Notes: a model not told the origin generated them from the sequence alone. Positions 20,793 to 32,948 are shown, numbered from the stretch's first letter. The stretch is 64,000 nt of DNA from Cylicocyclus nassatus (GCA_958299035.1 CATQJL010000223.1:10839753-10903752), one strand, 5' to 3'. Made by a program: numbers and translations.

Positions 20793-23184
20793 ATGGAAAG
20801 CTCCTTTAATCTTGGAAGAGCCACTGGTAAGGCAGCGCCAGTGGGGACAAGGTTTGAAAGGCGATCTAGGCTGCCGAAAACGAGACGGACTATGATGACG
20901 ATCTGTACTTACAACGCGAGGACGCTGGCATCGGACGCATCTATCGAAGATCTCATGATGCAAGCAAGGAAGATTAAGTACGACGTCATCGGACTGACCG
21001 AGACAAGGAGGCACCACCCGCTGAACGCCACATTTGAGACTGGAGAAGAACTGTTTCTAGGAACATGCGACAGTCGAGGAGTAGGTGGAGTGGGAGTCCT
21101 TGTCAACACGAGTTTGGCCATGAACATCGATTTGTTCGCACAATTTACAACTCGAATCGGACGTTTGCGAATATCAAGATGTGGATCAATCCCTGCCTTG
21201 ACCGTCTTCGTTGCGTACGCCCCAACATCCAGCTACGACGAGGACGAACTCGAGGAATTTTATATGGACTTGGAGAAGTTCTACAGAGAAGATCATACCT
21301 TCTACAAGATCATCCTCGGTGATTTCAACGCGAAGATCGGAACTAGAAGGTCGACTGAGGAACTTCACATCGGAACCCATGGTTTGCAGTGGAACGAACA
21401 AGGGGAGAGACTGTCCGAGTTTATCATAACGACGAGGACTATCCATGGAAACTCACAGTTGCAAAAGCCCTCTTCCCTACGCTGGACCTGGGAATCGCCC
21501 GGTGGAGAGTACCATAACGAGATTGACCACATCATCGTCAACAGAAGGTACTGCCTGACGGACGTCGCTGTTGTTCCGAAGTTCTACACGGGATCAGACC
21601 ATCGTCTCCTGCGCGCCAAATTCTACTTCCCGCGGAATGGAGAGAGAGCCGTCAAGTTCAGGAAACATCGTCCCATGAATACCACCAACTGGGATCTGTT
21701 TTCTTTGATATCCGGCTCATGGCGAGATACCGTGATGGACAACATCGACGAAGAATACGAACAGTTCGTACAACATCTCCACGGTTGTGCCAAGGAAGCT
21801 CGGAGTCTAAGAAGTGCGAGAAGGCGTCTCACCACGGGGACTTTGGAGCTGATACGCCAACGTGGACGCGCACGAGCCACAGGCAACTACCGACTGACGT
21901 CCGAGCTTGCGAAGCGATGCAGAGAAGCGATAAAAGAAGACCTTAAGGAGAGAAGAGTAGCAGTGATGGTTGACGCCGCGGAGGCTGGAAGAAGTATACG
22001 CAACGCCCGCCGAAGCTTCGTCAACTTCAAGACAAAGATGACTGCACTTCGTCGTCCTGACGGAACCATAACTGCTTCCCGAAGATCAATGGAGAAGGTC
22101 ATCCACGACTTCTACTCGGATCTTTTTGCGAGCCACGTCCACCTTCCACCATGCCATCTCAAGGAGGACGAGTATGTCGCACCGTCTGTTCTTCCTTCCA
22201 AGATTCGTCATGCTATCATGTCGATGAAAAACCGTACAGCACCCGGTCCCGACAGGATTAAGCCAGAACATCTGAAGAATCTTTCGCCAGTTCTCATCAA
22301 GACTTTGGCAAGGCTCTTCACGCGGTACCTGACGGAAGGCAAGGTTCCAAAGCAATGGAAGACCAGCAAAACCGTGTTGCTGTACAAGAAGGGAGATCCC
22401 TGCGACATCGGCAATTATCGCCCTATCTGCTTGTTGTCTATAGTCTACAAACTCTTTACGCGAGTCATTCTCAACAGGATCGGAAGAGAGTTGGACGAAG
22501 GACAACCATGCGAGCAAGCTGGGTTTCGAAGAGGATTCAGCACGATCGACCACATACACACGGTGTCAAGGCTCATTGAAGTGTCACGAGAGTATAAGAT
22601 GCCGCTCTGTCTCACCTTCATCGACTTGAAGAAGGCCTTTGACTCGGTTGAGACTGAAGCCGTCATCGATGCCTTGAGCAATCAAGGTATTCCGACTCAT
22701 TACATCAAGATAATTCGTGAGCTGTATAACGACTTCACAACCACCATAACACCATTCTACAAGGACATCATCATTGACGTGAAGAGAGGCGTGCGACAAG
22801 GCGATACTATATCGCCGAAACTATTCAGTGCCGCTCTGGAGAACGTCATGCGTAAGTTGGAATGGGACAACATGGGAGTGAAAGTCGACGGCCGGCAGCT
22901 ACACCACCTTCGCTTTGCTGATGACATCGTATTGATAACACCAAGCATCACGCAGGCGGAACAAATGCTGGCCCAGTTTGACGAAGTGTGTGGAAAGATC
23001 GGTCTGCGGCTGAATCTAACGAAGACGGTGTTCATGAGGAACGGAAGAGTGCCTGATGCTCCTTTCATGCTCAACGGGACGAACATCACCGAATGCTCAA
23101 GCTACACCTACCTAGGTCGTGAACTCAATATGATGAACGATCTAACTCCGGAACTGAGCAGGAGGAAACGTGCAGCATGGGGAG
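20793..23184 (+). pseudogene. RTE-type non-LTR retrotransposon ORF, part 1 (APE endonuclease and reverse transcriptase)
   Basis: An open frame of about 797 codons belonging to the element. The N-terminal AP-endonuclease shows TICTYNARTL (res. about 36-45), GLTETRR with catalytic Glu about 70, ILGDFNAKIG (about 174-183) and GSDHRLL (about 267-273). The RT follows: PGPDRIKPEHLKN (about 485-497), NYRPICLLS (541), FIDLKKAFDSV (609), VRQGDTISP (667) and FADDIVL (708-714). There is no RNase H, as usual for RTE. The frame runs on to 23,270, but sequence from 23,185 is BEL LTR; the RTE coding stops at RRKRAAWG. The C-terminal part resumes at 32,443. Domain residues look intact, so inactivation is due mainly to the BEL insertion. 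Confidence 0.9.
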
Positions 23185-24993
23185 TGTCGCGGATTGGGCC
23201 CCCAGCTCCCCACGTCAGTGGATACGGCTCACCTGCATCGGCGTATGGGAGCCGGGGACCCTCTCCGTGAAAGGGTTCACGTCACTTGGAGCGGTAGCTA
23301 GCCTGCACTGAGTGCTATTTTGCCTGCCACACGGCATAACGCCTGACTCTTAGGGGCCCTGAGCTACCAGCTCACCTAGTACTAAATGCAGCCTGGGGCG
23401 TTGGCTCCGTTCTCACTACTGACACTTGGGGGTGGCCATCACCACTTGGCACTAGCGCGCATCGTGCCAGCCTTCTAACTGATGTAACCTCCTAGGCTAT
23501 ATATGATGATAGCAATACACAACACGATATTACTCGGGGCTGCAGCCGAGCTGCAGCCCACCGCATCAATCAATAACCACAGGCTATCAACTACCCACCA
23601 TTTATCCTTAACACAGTCCCTACACTCAAACACAAGGGATGAAAACAACCAGCCAGCTGTTAGAAACCTAGGGACCAGCAATATCGGAAACCCCCCGTGG
23701 CGGTGTCGCCGGCGTATGCCAGGCGCGAGCGCGCACGGGGTTACCTCGACTGCGGGGTTGCCTGTCCTCCATGGCGTAGATGTAGATGACGCGTGAGTTG
23801 GGGAAGGCGCTGTATCGATCGATGGCTTGAGACGAAGTTGGAACCCGACCGCTCACGATGGCGACAGCAGTGAAGACTGACTACGTGACTTATTTGAACG
23901 CTGCGCAGGTGAGAGAGGTGAGAGGCGGGACAACGCGAGGACGGCGTTTTGGGACCCTTCGCAACGCGACGGCGGCCTCCTTTAAAAAAAGTCGCGAATC
24001 CGCGACACTTCGGGCAACGAAAAAGAAAGGGTCCGAGGTAGTTTCCGATCTGCCATGTTACCTACGACCCTACGAGTCAAACATACACACAACCTACGAG
24101 TCAAGATCCCTAGGTGGAACGCGGGACCTACTGCCTGTCGTGGTAACAACCGGTTGTCTTCGGAGGTAAGCGTGAAGAGACGTCGGGGGCGCTACACTGG
24201 ATAATGGCGGGCTTCGGCGGTTGTGGAGACGATTGTTGCGTTGAACGGAAGTTGAGGCGACCATTGACTCGACAGTTGCGGCATCGACAGCTTGAACGGC
24301 GACCATGGAACTCGGCTTGAACGTGGTATTCGGCTTGACGTTGACGTTGACAGCGGCTCGACATTGGTGACGTTGAAGTGGCGACGAAGTGGCAAAAGAT
24401 GTTAATTTTGCCTAATGGCGCGGTTTTTCACGCCTGGGGATCAATTCAAAGCGAGGGGGAGATTTTACCTCGCATCACAACACCCCTGGGGCAAGTCAGA
24501 TGTGAAAGAGGGGGCATCCCAAAAACTCAAAAAATAACACGGTCTCCCACCGTGGCCCCCAAAAACTCGACAGTTGGGAAGTAGACACTTGGGACGCACG
24601 CAAACTGTGGGCTAACCTAAAATAGGGTCAGCAACAAAAAAAGTGGGCGAGCTTAAGGCCCGCCACAAACCACAAACCAAAGAAAAGGGAAAAAGAAATA
24701 AAAAGGGTATGTATAAAACAGCTAAACTAAATCAAACATACCCAAAAAGTCGGTAGTTGGGGTTGACGGCAAGTGGGAAACACGCAAATTGGGAAACTCT
24801 CCATCTTCCACCCAAAAATTCGATAGTTGGGGCTATCGCAACACGTGAACTCGAAAATTGGGGGATCCTTATCCTCAGCCTAAACAATCAGTATTAACAA
24901 GGAAATGAAAGTTGGGGGGTGAGCGCGAAGCTTCACCAAAAACTCGTAAGTTGGGGAAACGTAACTTGGGGCTAACGACTATGGGGCGAGGCA
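23185..24993 (-). repeat. BEL/Pao 3' LTR (tentative extent)
   Basis: The outer edge is firm. TGTCGCGGATTGGGCCCCCA begins here, and its first 64 bases recur exactly at 32,379-32,442, next to the primer-binding site. In element orientation the LTR ends CGCGACA. The inner edge is inferred at 24,993 (GGCGAGGCA), because a pyrimidine run at 24,994-25,022 would be the polypurine tract on the element strand. The LTR would then be about 1.8 kb. The inner half contains at least four spaced copies of a motif CAAAAA-TCG-(N)AGTTGGGG (about 24,556, 24,744, 24,810 and 24,933). Confidence 0.5.
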
Positions 24994-25623
24994 TCTCTAC
25001 CTCTCTTCTCTCACTCTTCCACCGGCTCATCCACCTGACGCTCACCTAAAATGGGGCGTAGGGCCCCATCCTGGGGGCGGGCGACATGTGGGGCGGCGGT
25101 GTAACAGCCGATGTGGAGCTTACCTCTGGTACCCAAAGAGAAGCGTGAGAGTGGGGGTACAATGTACTGTGACATCTATACTCATATGAAATGTAACATG
25201 TGTTAAGAAAGATGAGAGAAGGAAAATGGGTAAAAGAGAATGGGAAGGAAAAATGTGGGATATGAGAGTTGCGAAAGACAAGCCACTGCCTTTTTGGCAC
25301 AATGTGAGGAAGAAAATCAAAGAAAACAAACAACAAATGAGAAATGTGGCTTGTTGGGAGGTGAGAATGAAAGGGAAGGACACAAATCAACACAACATAC
25401 AAGAAATCGCAAAGGAAGATGTTAGAATCACAACCAACATGCGTCGGCATGATACAATTTCATATATGCTGACTGTAGTTTTCCCTGCGGGACCACTCAA
25501 GCAGCGTAGTCGTGTGGAGCTCGTTAGCGGGCGCGTTTCGCGATTGGGGCGCGCATACTCGGGGGTGTGATGATGAGGCACGCTGCGCACACGCGTCGCG
25601 TGTGGATTGAAGCGCGTTTGTTG
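24994..25623 (-). other. BEL/Pao 3' internal untranslated region with polypurine tract
   Basis: 24,994-25,022 is almost pure pyrimidine on the plus strand, that is polypurine on the element strand, as expected just upstream of the 3' LTR. The remaining 600 bp has no supported ORF. Confidence 0.4.
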
Positions 25624-28527
25624 TCAGTGGGCCGAAATTTGCGGTTTTAAGCGCTTAGCTTTGCGGGGAGGTTGTATCCTCGTGGGAGAATGGGAAGAAT
25701 GTCTGGAGGACGTTCTTCTGGGTCTGGATATTGGAGTGTAGTCGTCCTGGGCGCTAATCTCCAAGGGGTAAAGACGTGATAACGGTCTTCTGAGGAACTT
25801 ACCGTTGGGTGTCCGTACTTCTGCGACTCGTACGTTGTTGGGTTCGCTCCCATGAAGTCGAACCACAATTCCCAACTTCCATTGTCCTCTCGGCAAATTG
25901 TCTTCGGCAATTAGCACGAGGTCGTTAACTTGGGGATGTGTGGCTGTGTGCCTGGGCTGTCTCAAACGACGTTGATGGCGTTGAACAAGTGCGGAAAGGT
26001 AGTCGGTGCGCCAAATCTCCCAAAAGGAGTCCAAAACGGATTGCGCTTCCCTATACCAGTCCGACAGCTTGTGTTCCTCGACAACGACGTCGTATTTCTG
26101 GGGTATTGGGGGAAGTTGAAGCTGAACTTCTGGGGAGATGAAGTCCACTGGGCGTAGTACTCGAAACGGAGCTCCCTCTCGATATGGAGTTATAGGTCGA
26201 GAGTTGAGAATCGCTTCGATCTCTACGACCACTGTCCTCAACTGTTCCCATGTGAGCAAAGTTCTTCCTATCGTCTTCTTGAAGGCGGACTTAAAGAGAG
26301 CAACGAGTCTCTCATAAAAGCCTCCTTTCCATGGCGATATGGGGGTGATAAACTTCCACGTGATCCTATGTTTCGTAGCGAAACTGTGGATGTGGTTCCA
26401 TGACTGGGGCGCAAAGAACAAAGTTCTAATTGCGTCTTCTGCGGCATGGAATGTGGATGCGTTATCACTGTAAATGACGTCCGGTGTTCCACGTCGTCCC
26501 ATAAATCGCCTGAAGGCTAATAAGAAGTCCTGTGTGGAGTTAGAGCTGACAAGTTCCAAGTGTACAGCTCTTGTGGCCATGCACGTAATAAGGCATACCC
26601 ATGACTTCGCTTTCATGCCGTTCGCATCCCTGTAATGGATGGGACCCAAATAGTCCAGTCCTACGTTTTGGAACGGTCTTGATCTCGCGACTCGTTCCTC
26701 GGGCAAGCTGGGCATGTCCGGATAACGATAGGCTGGGCCATTGGCTCTCTTACAAACGGTGCATGTGCGAAGAATGCGGTCTACGGTACGACGTGTGGAA
26801 GGCACAAAGAAGCGTTTACACAACTGGGCAATAGTTGCGTAAGTCCCTTGATGGTAAGATGCGAAGTGAATGTGAAGTGTGATGAGGAATGTAAGTCTGT
26901 GGGAGGGCACCAATAAAATAGGCGCTGTGGGGTGGACTTTCTCCATGCGGGCTGGGCATCTTATAAGGCCGTTTTCGTCTCTATGTGCGTTAAATCGCTC
27001 GAGGCGAAAACGTTCTAACAGATGTGCAGACTCTCGATAATGTTCGTGAATAAGCAAAATCTCCGCTAAGGCAATGTCCTGGGCCGTGATGTTACCGGCA
27101 GAGGAAATTTGAGAAAGAATGGGGATTGCCTTATAGAGATGATGTCTATGCGCGGACACTCTGGGGCTAAGAAAGTTGAGACGTAGAAATCTGAGGACGT
27201 AAACAGTAATACGAAGAAGTTTCGTATAACTGTTCGTAACGTAAAATGGGATAACTGACACATGTGAGTCTTCTCTAACCAAACTTACCTGTATAAACTC
27301 CCTATCCTGCTCCGGTGTTGTCATGGGCAGGGTCGTGAAGTCCATATCTTTATCGGGCCAGTACTCAGGTAACCGAAGAATGAACGATGGTCCTGTCCAC
27401 CAAACGTGATCCACTGCTTCCTTCGTCGTCAATCCTCGCGTCGCATAGTCCGCGGGATTGTCTTCCGAAGCAACGTAGTGAATCTTGACGTCGGTACCCG
27501 AATCCTGAAGTTCCTTAACGGTCTTGCGAATGAAACTTACCCTGTTATGGACAAATTGCTTCAATGGCCTGGTCGAATAAATCCAATGAAGCACGATTTG
27601 GGAGTCTGAAAAGATGTGAATTGTGGAGAGTGGAAGATCCAACTCTTTGTGGAGGTATTGGGCTAGAGTAAGACAATTCCTCGCTGCCATCAATTCCATT
27701 CTTGGAATGGTCATGGGCTTTGCGGGCTCGTTAAGGTGCGATCTTGCCATAACGAGGTGTGAGGTGGTCGTATCGTAAGTGCGACTGACCAAATATGCGC
27801 ATGCGGCATACACTCGTTTTGATGCATCTCCAAAGACGCACAAATCGAATGTACTTGTGGCGGATGTAGATCGTGTAATGACTCGTCTGGGGAAGGGTGG
27901 TAACGGATATTGTACACCTTGACAAATGCGTTGCCACTCTTCTAGGGCTTCCTCATCCAATCTATCGTCCCACTTGAGCTTCTTCAACCACAAATCTTGT
28001 ATGAATAACTTAAATGGAACCATAAAAGGCGTTTGAAAACCTAAAGGGTCATATGTGGAAGCATAAGCTCTGAGGGCAGTACGTTTCGAAACTACTGGAT
28101 GTTCTGTGGCCCTAATCGGGATGGTAAGTACATCCGAATCAGGTGTCCATGGAATTCCCAATAGTCTCGTGTGTTCCGGTTCCTTGGCACGATCTTGCGG
28201 GTCTATCATGCGATTGACTGTGTGTGAGGAGCACAGGAATTCTCTCAAATTCATGTGCATGCGGTCGAATATGGACTTGGCTGATCTGTACTTCTGCACA
28301 GCTTCCTCGTGTGTAGAAGCACCTAGAACAACATTGTCCACATACGTATATCTCTGGATCTCTTGACAAAGTGGGGTGTCGATGCGGGGCAAATAAATGC
28401 AGATGGATGCGGCAAGCATAAATGGGGAAGATTTGACTCCAAATGGGATTCTCGTAAAGCGAAAATGACGTAAGTTGTCCTTGTCGGGAGGTCGATTGAC
28501 ATCCTTCAGCCACAAGAAACGTGTCAC
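25624..28527 (-). pseudogene. BEL/Pao Pol: end of RT, RNase H, integrase, C-terminal domain
   Basis: A 967-codon frame. The RT catalytic motif is YTYVDNVVLG (res. about 61-69); YVDN instead of YVDD is common in BEL elements of nematodes. RNase H follows with GDAS (D233), RMELM (E278), SDSQ (D308) and EDNPAD (about 355-360). Integrase has an H-H-C-C zinc module (HIHFASYHQG, then CTVCKRANG at 589-597), followed by D625 in GLDYLGPI, D688 in YSDNAST and E739 in KGGFYERL. The C-terminal part (about 800-930) is the conserved BEL domain ending LSRLYPLE. It is in frame with the upstream segment at 28,537-29,241 but separated by a single TAG stop (28,534-28,536). Otherwise this portion looks uninterrupted. 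Confidence 0.9.
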
Positions 28528-28533
28528 ATCTCG

Positions 28534-29241
28534 CTAAAAAACCTGTAGTCGAACCTGATGGAATGCTTTCTCTACATCAGCGATAAGAAGGAACTTGTGC
28601 AACCGAGCTCGAAGTTGAATTCCTGCTATCTGCGGCAAAAGAGATGGTTCTTCGTAGAGGCAGTCATTCAAACTGGGAACTCCTCGCATATGGGATGAGG
28701 CATCGAAAACTACTCTCAACTTGGTAGTAGCCGATGATTCCTTGAAGACGGCTTGATGGGGAATGTAGTAAACAAGATGACTGTCGGCAACTTGTTCGCT
28801 GACTTCCTCGATAAAGCCTAACTCCAGATGCTGTTCAATGGCTGCACAGTAGCTTCTCCATACCGATGGTCTTTCCTGTAGGCTGTGATATTGGCTGACT
28901 AGTCGGCAATAGGCTAGCTGCTTATTGTCGGCTAGTTGCGGATGGGATTCCTTCCAAGGAAACTGCACGTAGAGAAACCCATTTTCGAAGCGTGCGGTAT
29001 CCTCGAAATGCTTGAGGATATGTGAATTGGCGATGGCGTTTTCGTCATCGTGGGGCTGATCTGTAATGCCTAAACGCTCTAGTTGCCACAACCTGGCAAC
29101 GATGTCCTCGTCTGCATCTTCTTCTCGCCATTGATCGCTCCCGGTGGATGTTGAGACGGGATGGATCTGCGAAAAAAAGATGAACCGGAGACAACGGTAC
29201 CAAATCGTGTGTGGGTCAGAACTAGTCCTGACGGTAAGCAT
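28534..29241 (-). pseudogene. BEL/Pao Pol: N-terminal reverse transcriptase segment
   Basis: It encodes the start of Pol. LARLWQLERLGI-type sequence is followed by the RT palm motifs LRVVFDASSHMRG and LLIADVEKAFHQVRLQVF, then an amber stop at 28,534-28,536. The next residues in frame (RDVTRFLWLKD) continue the RT, so the stop is the only break on that side. Upstream it overlaps the gag-protease frame (29,079-29,241); the change of frame sits at an A/T homopolymer near 29,168-29,176, the likely site of an indel. Confidence 0.85.
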
Positions 29242-30959
29242 ACAGACGATCCTTGCGTGATGATATCCCAGAAATGGTCAATACCTATAAGGACGTCGAC
29301 GTTAATCGATACATCCTTATGGTAGGTTGGAAGATCGAATCCACACTGACGAATGAAGTCGATATCCTCCTTGGACAATTCTGGTGGGGTAGTGGGCCGT
29401 GTGAGTTGGTCTTTGATGCGTACAAAGACTGTGAGTTCCTTATCGAATGAATCGATAAGTGTGAGGTCAGCTTTACCAGAAATCTCCGTGGTCTCATGTC
29501 CTCCAAAAGCCGTTAACGTGATCGGCTGATGGTCGTAGACACGAAGGCCTAGTCGTTTCACCGCAGATGTGGTGATAAAGCTGGTCTGTGCGCCGGAATC
29601 GAGTAGAAGGTTCATATCCTGAAGTTCTCCTGAGGCTGTGCGAGCTTTGGCTTTCACCAGCATCAAAGCTGGGTGAAGCTGGGGAGTGTTCGAATGAAGC
29701 TGTAGACGTAGGAAACACTGATGATAATCCTCATGTTCCGTATTGGACTGTACCAACAGCTGATCATTCGTCATTGCCTCCTCAGGATATGGCGATCCTG
29801 ATCTTCGTCTTCTGCGTCGTTCCGGTGATGGGGAATAATGTGATCGTCGACTGGTGGGGGATGAGTCTCTAACGGGCACGTCAAAACGTACATGTGGAGA
29901 TGGGGATCGGGATGACTCACGTTCCCGAGAATGGGATTTGGAACTCGATCTGCTACGATATCCTCTTTGTTCGCGCGGTTGATAGCGATGATCAGGAGAA
30001 TAGTCTCGGGATCCTCTGCTATCCCATGCTGGACTTCTCGATGTGGAGGAGTCTCTAGAGGAGCGATGTCTTCTCGAAGCTGGTCGTGAACCGTGGCTGG
30101 GCGATCTAGACGTTGGGGATCGACTTCTCCTTGGCGTATACCTACAGAGCAGTCGATTGTGGTGGTTCCCGCAGTTCCTACACACAGGATAATCACACTG
30201 ATCTTGATGATGTCCTTCTCGAAGACACTTCCAACATAATCCCAGTAGCTGCACCATCTTGCGACGGGCATTGACTGGCATCTGTTCGTCACATCTACGA
30301 GAGGAGTGCGAAGAGGAATCACAGAAACAACATGCGGCTGGATTATACAGTGATCTGGGGGATGTGGACGTTGATGAGCGTCCTTGGGGAGTATCTCTAC
30401 TGATAACGTAGGTACTACTGCGGGAGCAAGTCTGCTCAAACCTCTCCTTAGACGAAATAAGGTTATCGAGGTGAGACATGACTTGTTGAAGATCGAAATC
30501 GGCTTGCTTCTCGAACTCGACATTGTTAAGTCTCTCCTGGATAGCCAAGGGAAACTTAGTCCGTACGAGATCGATAATGCAAAGAACACGATTCAAATCC
30601 TCAAAACGCTTAAGGGCATGTAGGATACCTTGAATCCGGAACCAAGTGTTACGCATGTCCGAAGCTGATTCGGTTGCGGGCTGAAGATCCCTGAGCTGCT
30701 GATGGAGTAGCGCTCTGGTCCTCCTCGGGCAATCGTATCGCTTCTTCAATGCTTGCACCAACTGATGGTAGTTGTTCCGACCTGGTTCAAGATCCTGCAA
30801 TACCACTTGAGCTTCTCCCTTAATCAGATTCATCAGGTAGAGGTACTTCATATTGAGGTCGATGTTGGGGTCGTTGTGTACAGCTAACTCGAACGCACAC
30901 CAAAACTGCTGAAATTTGGTGACATCTCCATCGAAATGCGGCAACGTCAACTTCTCCAA
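29079..30959 (-). pseudogene. BEL/Pao Gag-protease with RS-rich insert
   Basis: It begins LEKLTLPHFDGDVTKFQQFW, the DUF1759-type Gag core of BEL elements. Three zinc-knuckle-like motifs lie at res. 210-223 (C-x2-C-x4-H-x4-C), 242-255 (CWKCLREGHHQDQC) and 260-272. Res. 277-390 (29,790-30,131) are an arginine/serine-dipeptide-rich stretch. An aspartic protease follows (LLLDSGAQTSFI, Asp about 454) with ITLTAFGGHE and VLIGIDHFWD. The frame leaves the element's Pol at a homopolymer near 29,170. N-terminally the true Gag continues in another frame (30,947-31,561), so a second indel lies near 31,040. Confidence 0.85.
29790..30131 (-). other. RS-dipeptide-rich domain within BEL Gag
   Basis: About 114 residues with repeated RS, SR, SRSP and RRRRR strings between the zinc knuckles and the protease. 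It resembles the RS domains of splicing factors in composition. It is in frame and has not decayed. Confidence 0.75.
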
Positions 30960-31561
30960 CTGGATCGGTAAGTGCTGCGACGATGGGGCAGTTGTGCTGG
31001 CGTGAGCTGTAGATGTTCCGACTGATGTGCAAGGTCCAACTGTGTGTCTACACTCTGTAGACGTGCGGCGTTATCTATGGGGGTGCGATCTTCTCGCTGG
31101 GGCGTCATCACAATTCCTGTCGTCTCCATACAGTTATCCTCGCTGATGAAATTGGCGAGTCGATGGATACGGAGGGTCTGAAACTGTTCGCTGTCCGCTT
31201 CCTGGGTGTCTTGCAAAGTACGAAGGAGCGCTTCGGTGTCGGCCTGATGTTGATCCACACCGTACTTCTCCTCGAACTTGCTATACGCTTCCTGGTCCGT
31301 CGGCGAGTTGGATGTAGTGATGTGATAGAGCAACAAGGCACGACGTTCCCTTAGGAGCGAAAGTGCAGCTTTGAGGCCCACTATGTGGTAATGTGCGGCT
31401 GGCTGACGTTGCTGGAGCTGATGGAGTTGCTCGACAGCTGGGGCGTCAGACACTAAAGGAGTAAGTAAGTCTGAACTTACCTGTTTCCTCGCAGCCTGCA
31501 GGTCCTCAATAGCCTTGACGACCTTCGGAAGGTAGGACTCCACAGTTGTCACGGTAGCCAT
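30947..31561 (-). pseudogene. BEL/Pao Gag N-terminus
   Basis: The likely start is the Met at 31,561 (MATVTTVESYLPKVVKAIED), preferred over the upstream Met at 31,846 because the intervening peptide is hydrophobic and unlike Gag. It contains QLHQLQQRQPAAHYHIVGL and a helical, glutamine/glutamate-rich region ending near DTQEADSEQ. It loses register near 31,040. The correct continuation, in another frame, leads to the DUF1759-like core. No cysteine motif lies in this part. Confidence 0.7.
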
Positions 31562-32378
31562 GTCGATCGATAATAGAACGTCGAAAGCGTGCAGGAGGCA
31601 GTAACTGCTAACCCAAAGTCTGGAAGGTTGTATTTGTAGGGAATGTGTAAAGGAACAGTGACCACTTGACGAAATGGCCACATAAATGGTAAGTACGAGA
31701 ACACGAGTGAAATTGAAAGAGCGGTGAACAACAACACGAACGCAAACCCCGGATGTGAGTATGAGGCGAAAGTGGCAATAGTAGAGAATGAGCAACGAAA
31801 CCGCAAGAAACAAAGTAATAGGTAAGTGTGACCACAAGATACGCACAAAATTGGGAATGAATGCACAATGCGAGCATAGATGCGCGAAAGGAGAAGATAA
31901 TTTGGGGCGAGGCTCTCATCAAACCCAACAAGCAGGGCTCTTTCGTCGGCCTGATGGCGTGTTTCAAGGCAGACAGAGCTATCCGCGGTCCTCCATGTAT
32001 GCGAAAAAACCTGGCCATCAGAAGGCACCAGACAGTCCCGGGCAGTAGGTAGGGCGTAGATTGCTGCTGCCACGTCAGGTCTACGGGATCACCCTACTCC
32101 CAATCTAAGTGGAACTGTGGGTAGTCGCGTATTCGCGTCAGCCTAGTCGCTACGGAGCTTGCTGATGAAACGAAGGATGAGTCCTCTCATGGAGCACAAG
32201 GAGCAGCAAGTATGTGTACACTGTGCAAACATCCCGAATGAGAATTTAGAATTTAGACTGTTAGCTGGGGGACACTAATGTGTAAGGTGTGTATGCGTGG
32301 GCTGTGCAGGCAAGGCTCGATCGCAAAAGCCAGACATAGGTTTACTATCCCTATGCCCAACTCCGTCACGATGCACCA
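31562..32378 (-). other. BEL/Pao 5' leader with primer-binding site
   Basis: Untranslated leader between the 5' LTR stub and Gag. On the element strand the bases directly after the LTR read TGGTGCATCGTGACGG (32,363-32,378). The first ten match the complement of the 3' end of metazoan tRNA-Gly(GCC) (CGATGCACCA), the usual primer class for several BEL/Pao elements. No other gene seen. Confidence 0.6.
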
Positions 32379-32442
32379 TGTCGCGGATTGGGCCCCCAGC
32401 TCCCCACGTCAGTGGATACGGCTCACCTGCATCGGCGTATGG
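32379..32442 (-). repeat. Truncated BEL/Pao 5' LTR (64 bp)
   Basis: Identical to the first 64 bases of the LTR at 23,185-23,248, with the PBS on its inner side. On the outer side RTE coding resumes immediately (TVLPALTYASETW). The rest of this LTR and about 24 RTE codons are missing, pointing to one deletion across the junction. Confidence 0.7.
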
Positions 32443-32948
32443 ACGGTTCTTCCTGCTTTGACGTACGCTTCAGAAACATGGACAATGAGAAAGCAGGATG
32501 AACACGCGGTTAGCGTCATCGAACGAGCTGTTGAGAGAGTGATGCTAGGAGTGAATCGACTCACGCAAGTGAGGCAAGGATTACGAAGTTCTACCCTACG
32601 TCAACGATCGAAGATCAGGGACGCTGCCGCGTACGCCAAGCAGAACAAGATAAGATGGGCCGGGCACGTAATGCGTTTCGACGACAACCGGTGGACAAGA
32701 GCTGTAACAGATTGGATACCACTGGACGTCAAACGCGAACGAGGAAGACCGCCGACCAAGGTCAGATATGTTCACGAAGTTCTCTAATGAAGTCCTTCAG
32801 AGCGTTCCACGTGTTCCTGGTGCGATACGTAAACATTGGTCAACAATCGCCCGAGACAGGGACGAATGGAGGCATCACTGGTACCCGCTCGTGCAACACG
32901 ATGATCAACGGGGATGCAGGTGATACAGGTGATATGATACTCGGGTGA
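32443..32948 (+). pseudogene. RTE LINE ORF, part 2 (C-terminus) and 3' end
   Basis: It resumes the RTE protein with TVLPALTYASETWTMRKQDE and continues through RSSTLRQRSKIRDAAAYAKQ, IRWAGHVMRF and [12 protein letters not shown] to RGRPPTK. A small deletion at about 32,760 (the expected W-S-D is lost) shifts the frame. Another frame then carries the rest, MFTKFSNEV and [13 protein letters not shown], to a stop near 32,920. GGTGATACAGGTGATATGAT at the end resembles the short simple-repeat tails of RTE elements. Confidence 0.85.

Noticed and set aside
20532..21017. 161-codon minus-strand frame over the RTE leader and ORF start
   Set aside because: Antisense shadow of the RTE; no homology.
22086..22559. 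157-codon minus-strand frame
   Set aside because: Antisense of the RT domain of the RTE.
23250..23270. C-terminal residues of the RTE frame after AAWG
   Set aside because: They are encoded by BEL LTR sequence, not by the RTE.
29771..30589. 272-codon minus-strand frame overlapping BEL Gag
   Set aside because: Shifted-frame shadow of the RS-rich Gag; arginine/serine codons read open in several frames.
23185..32442. 64-bp direct repeat as an unusually long target-site duplication
   Set aside because: The inner neighbour of the right copy is a tRNA-Gly primer-binding site and the repeat ends CGCGACA in element orientation, so it is LTR sequence.
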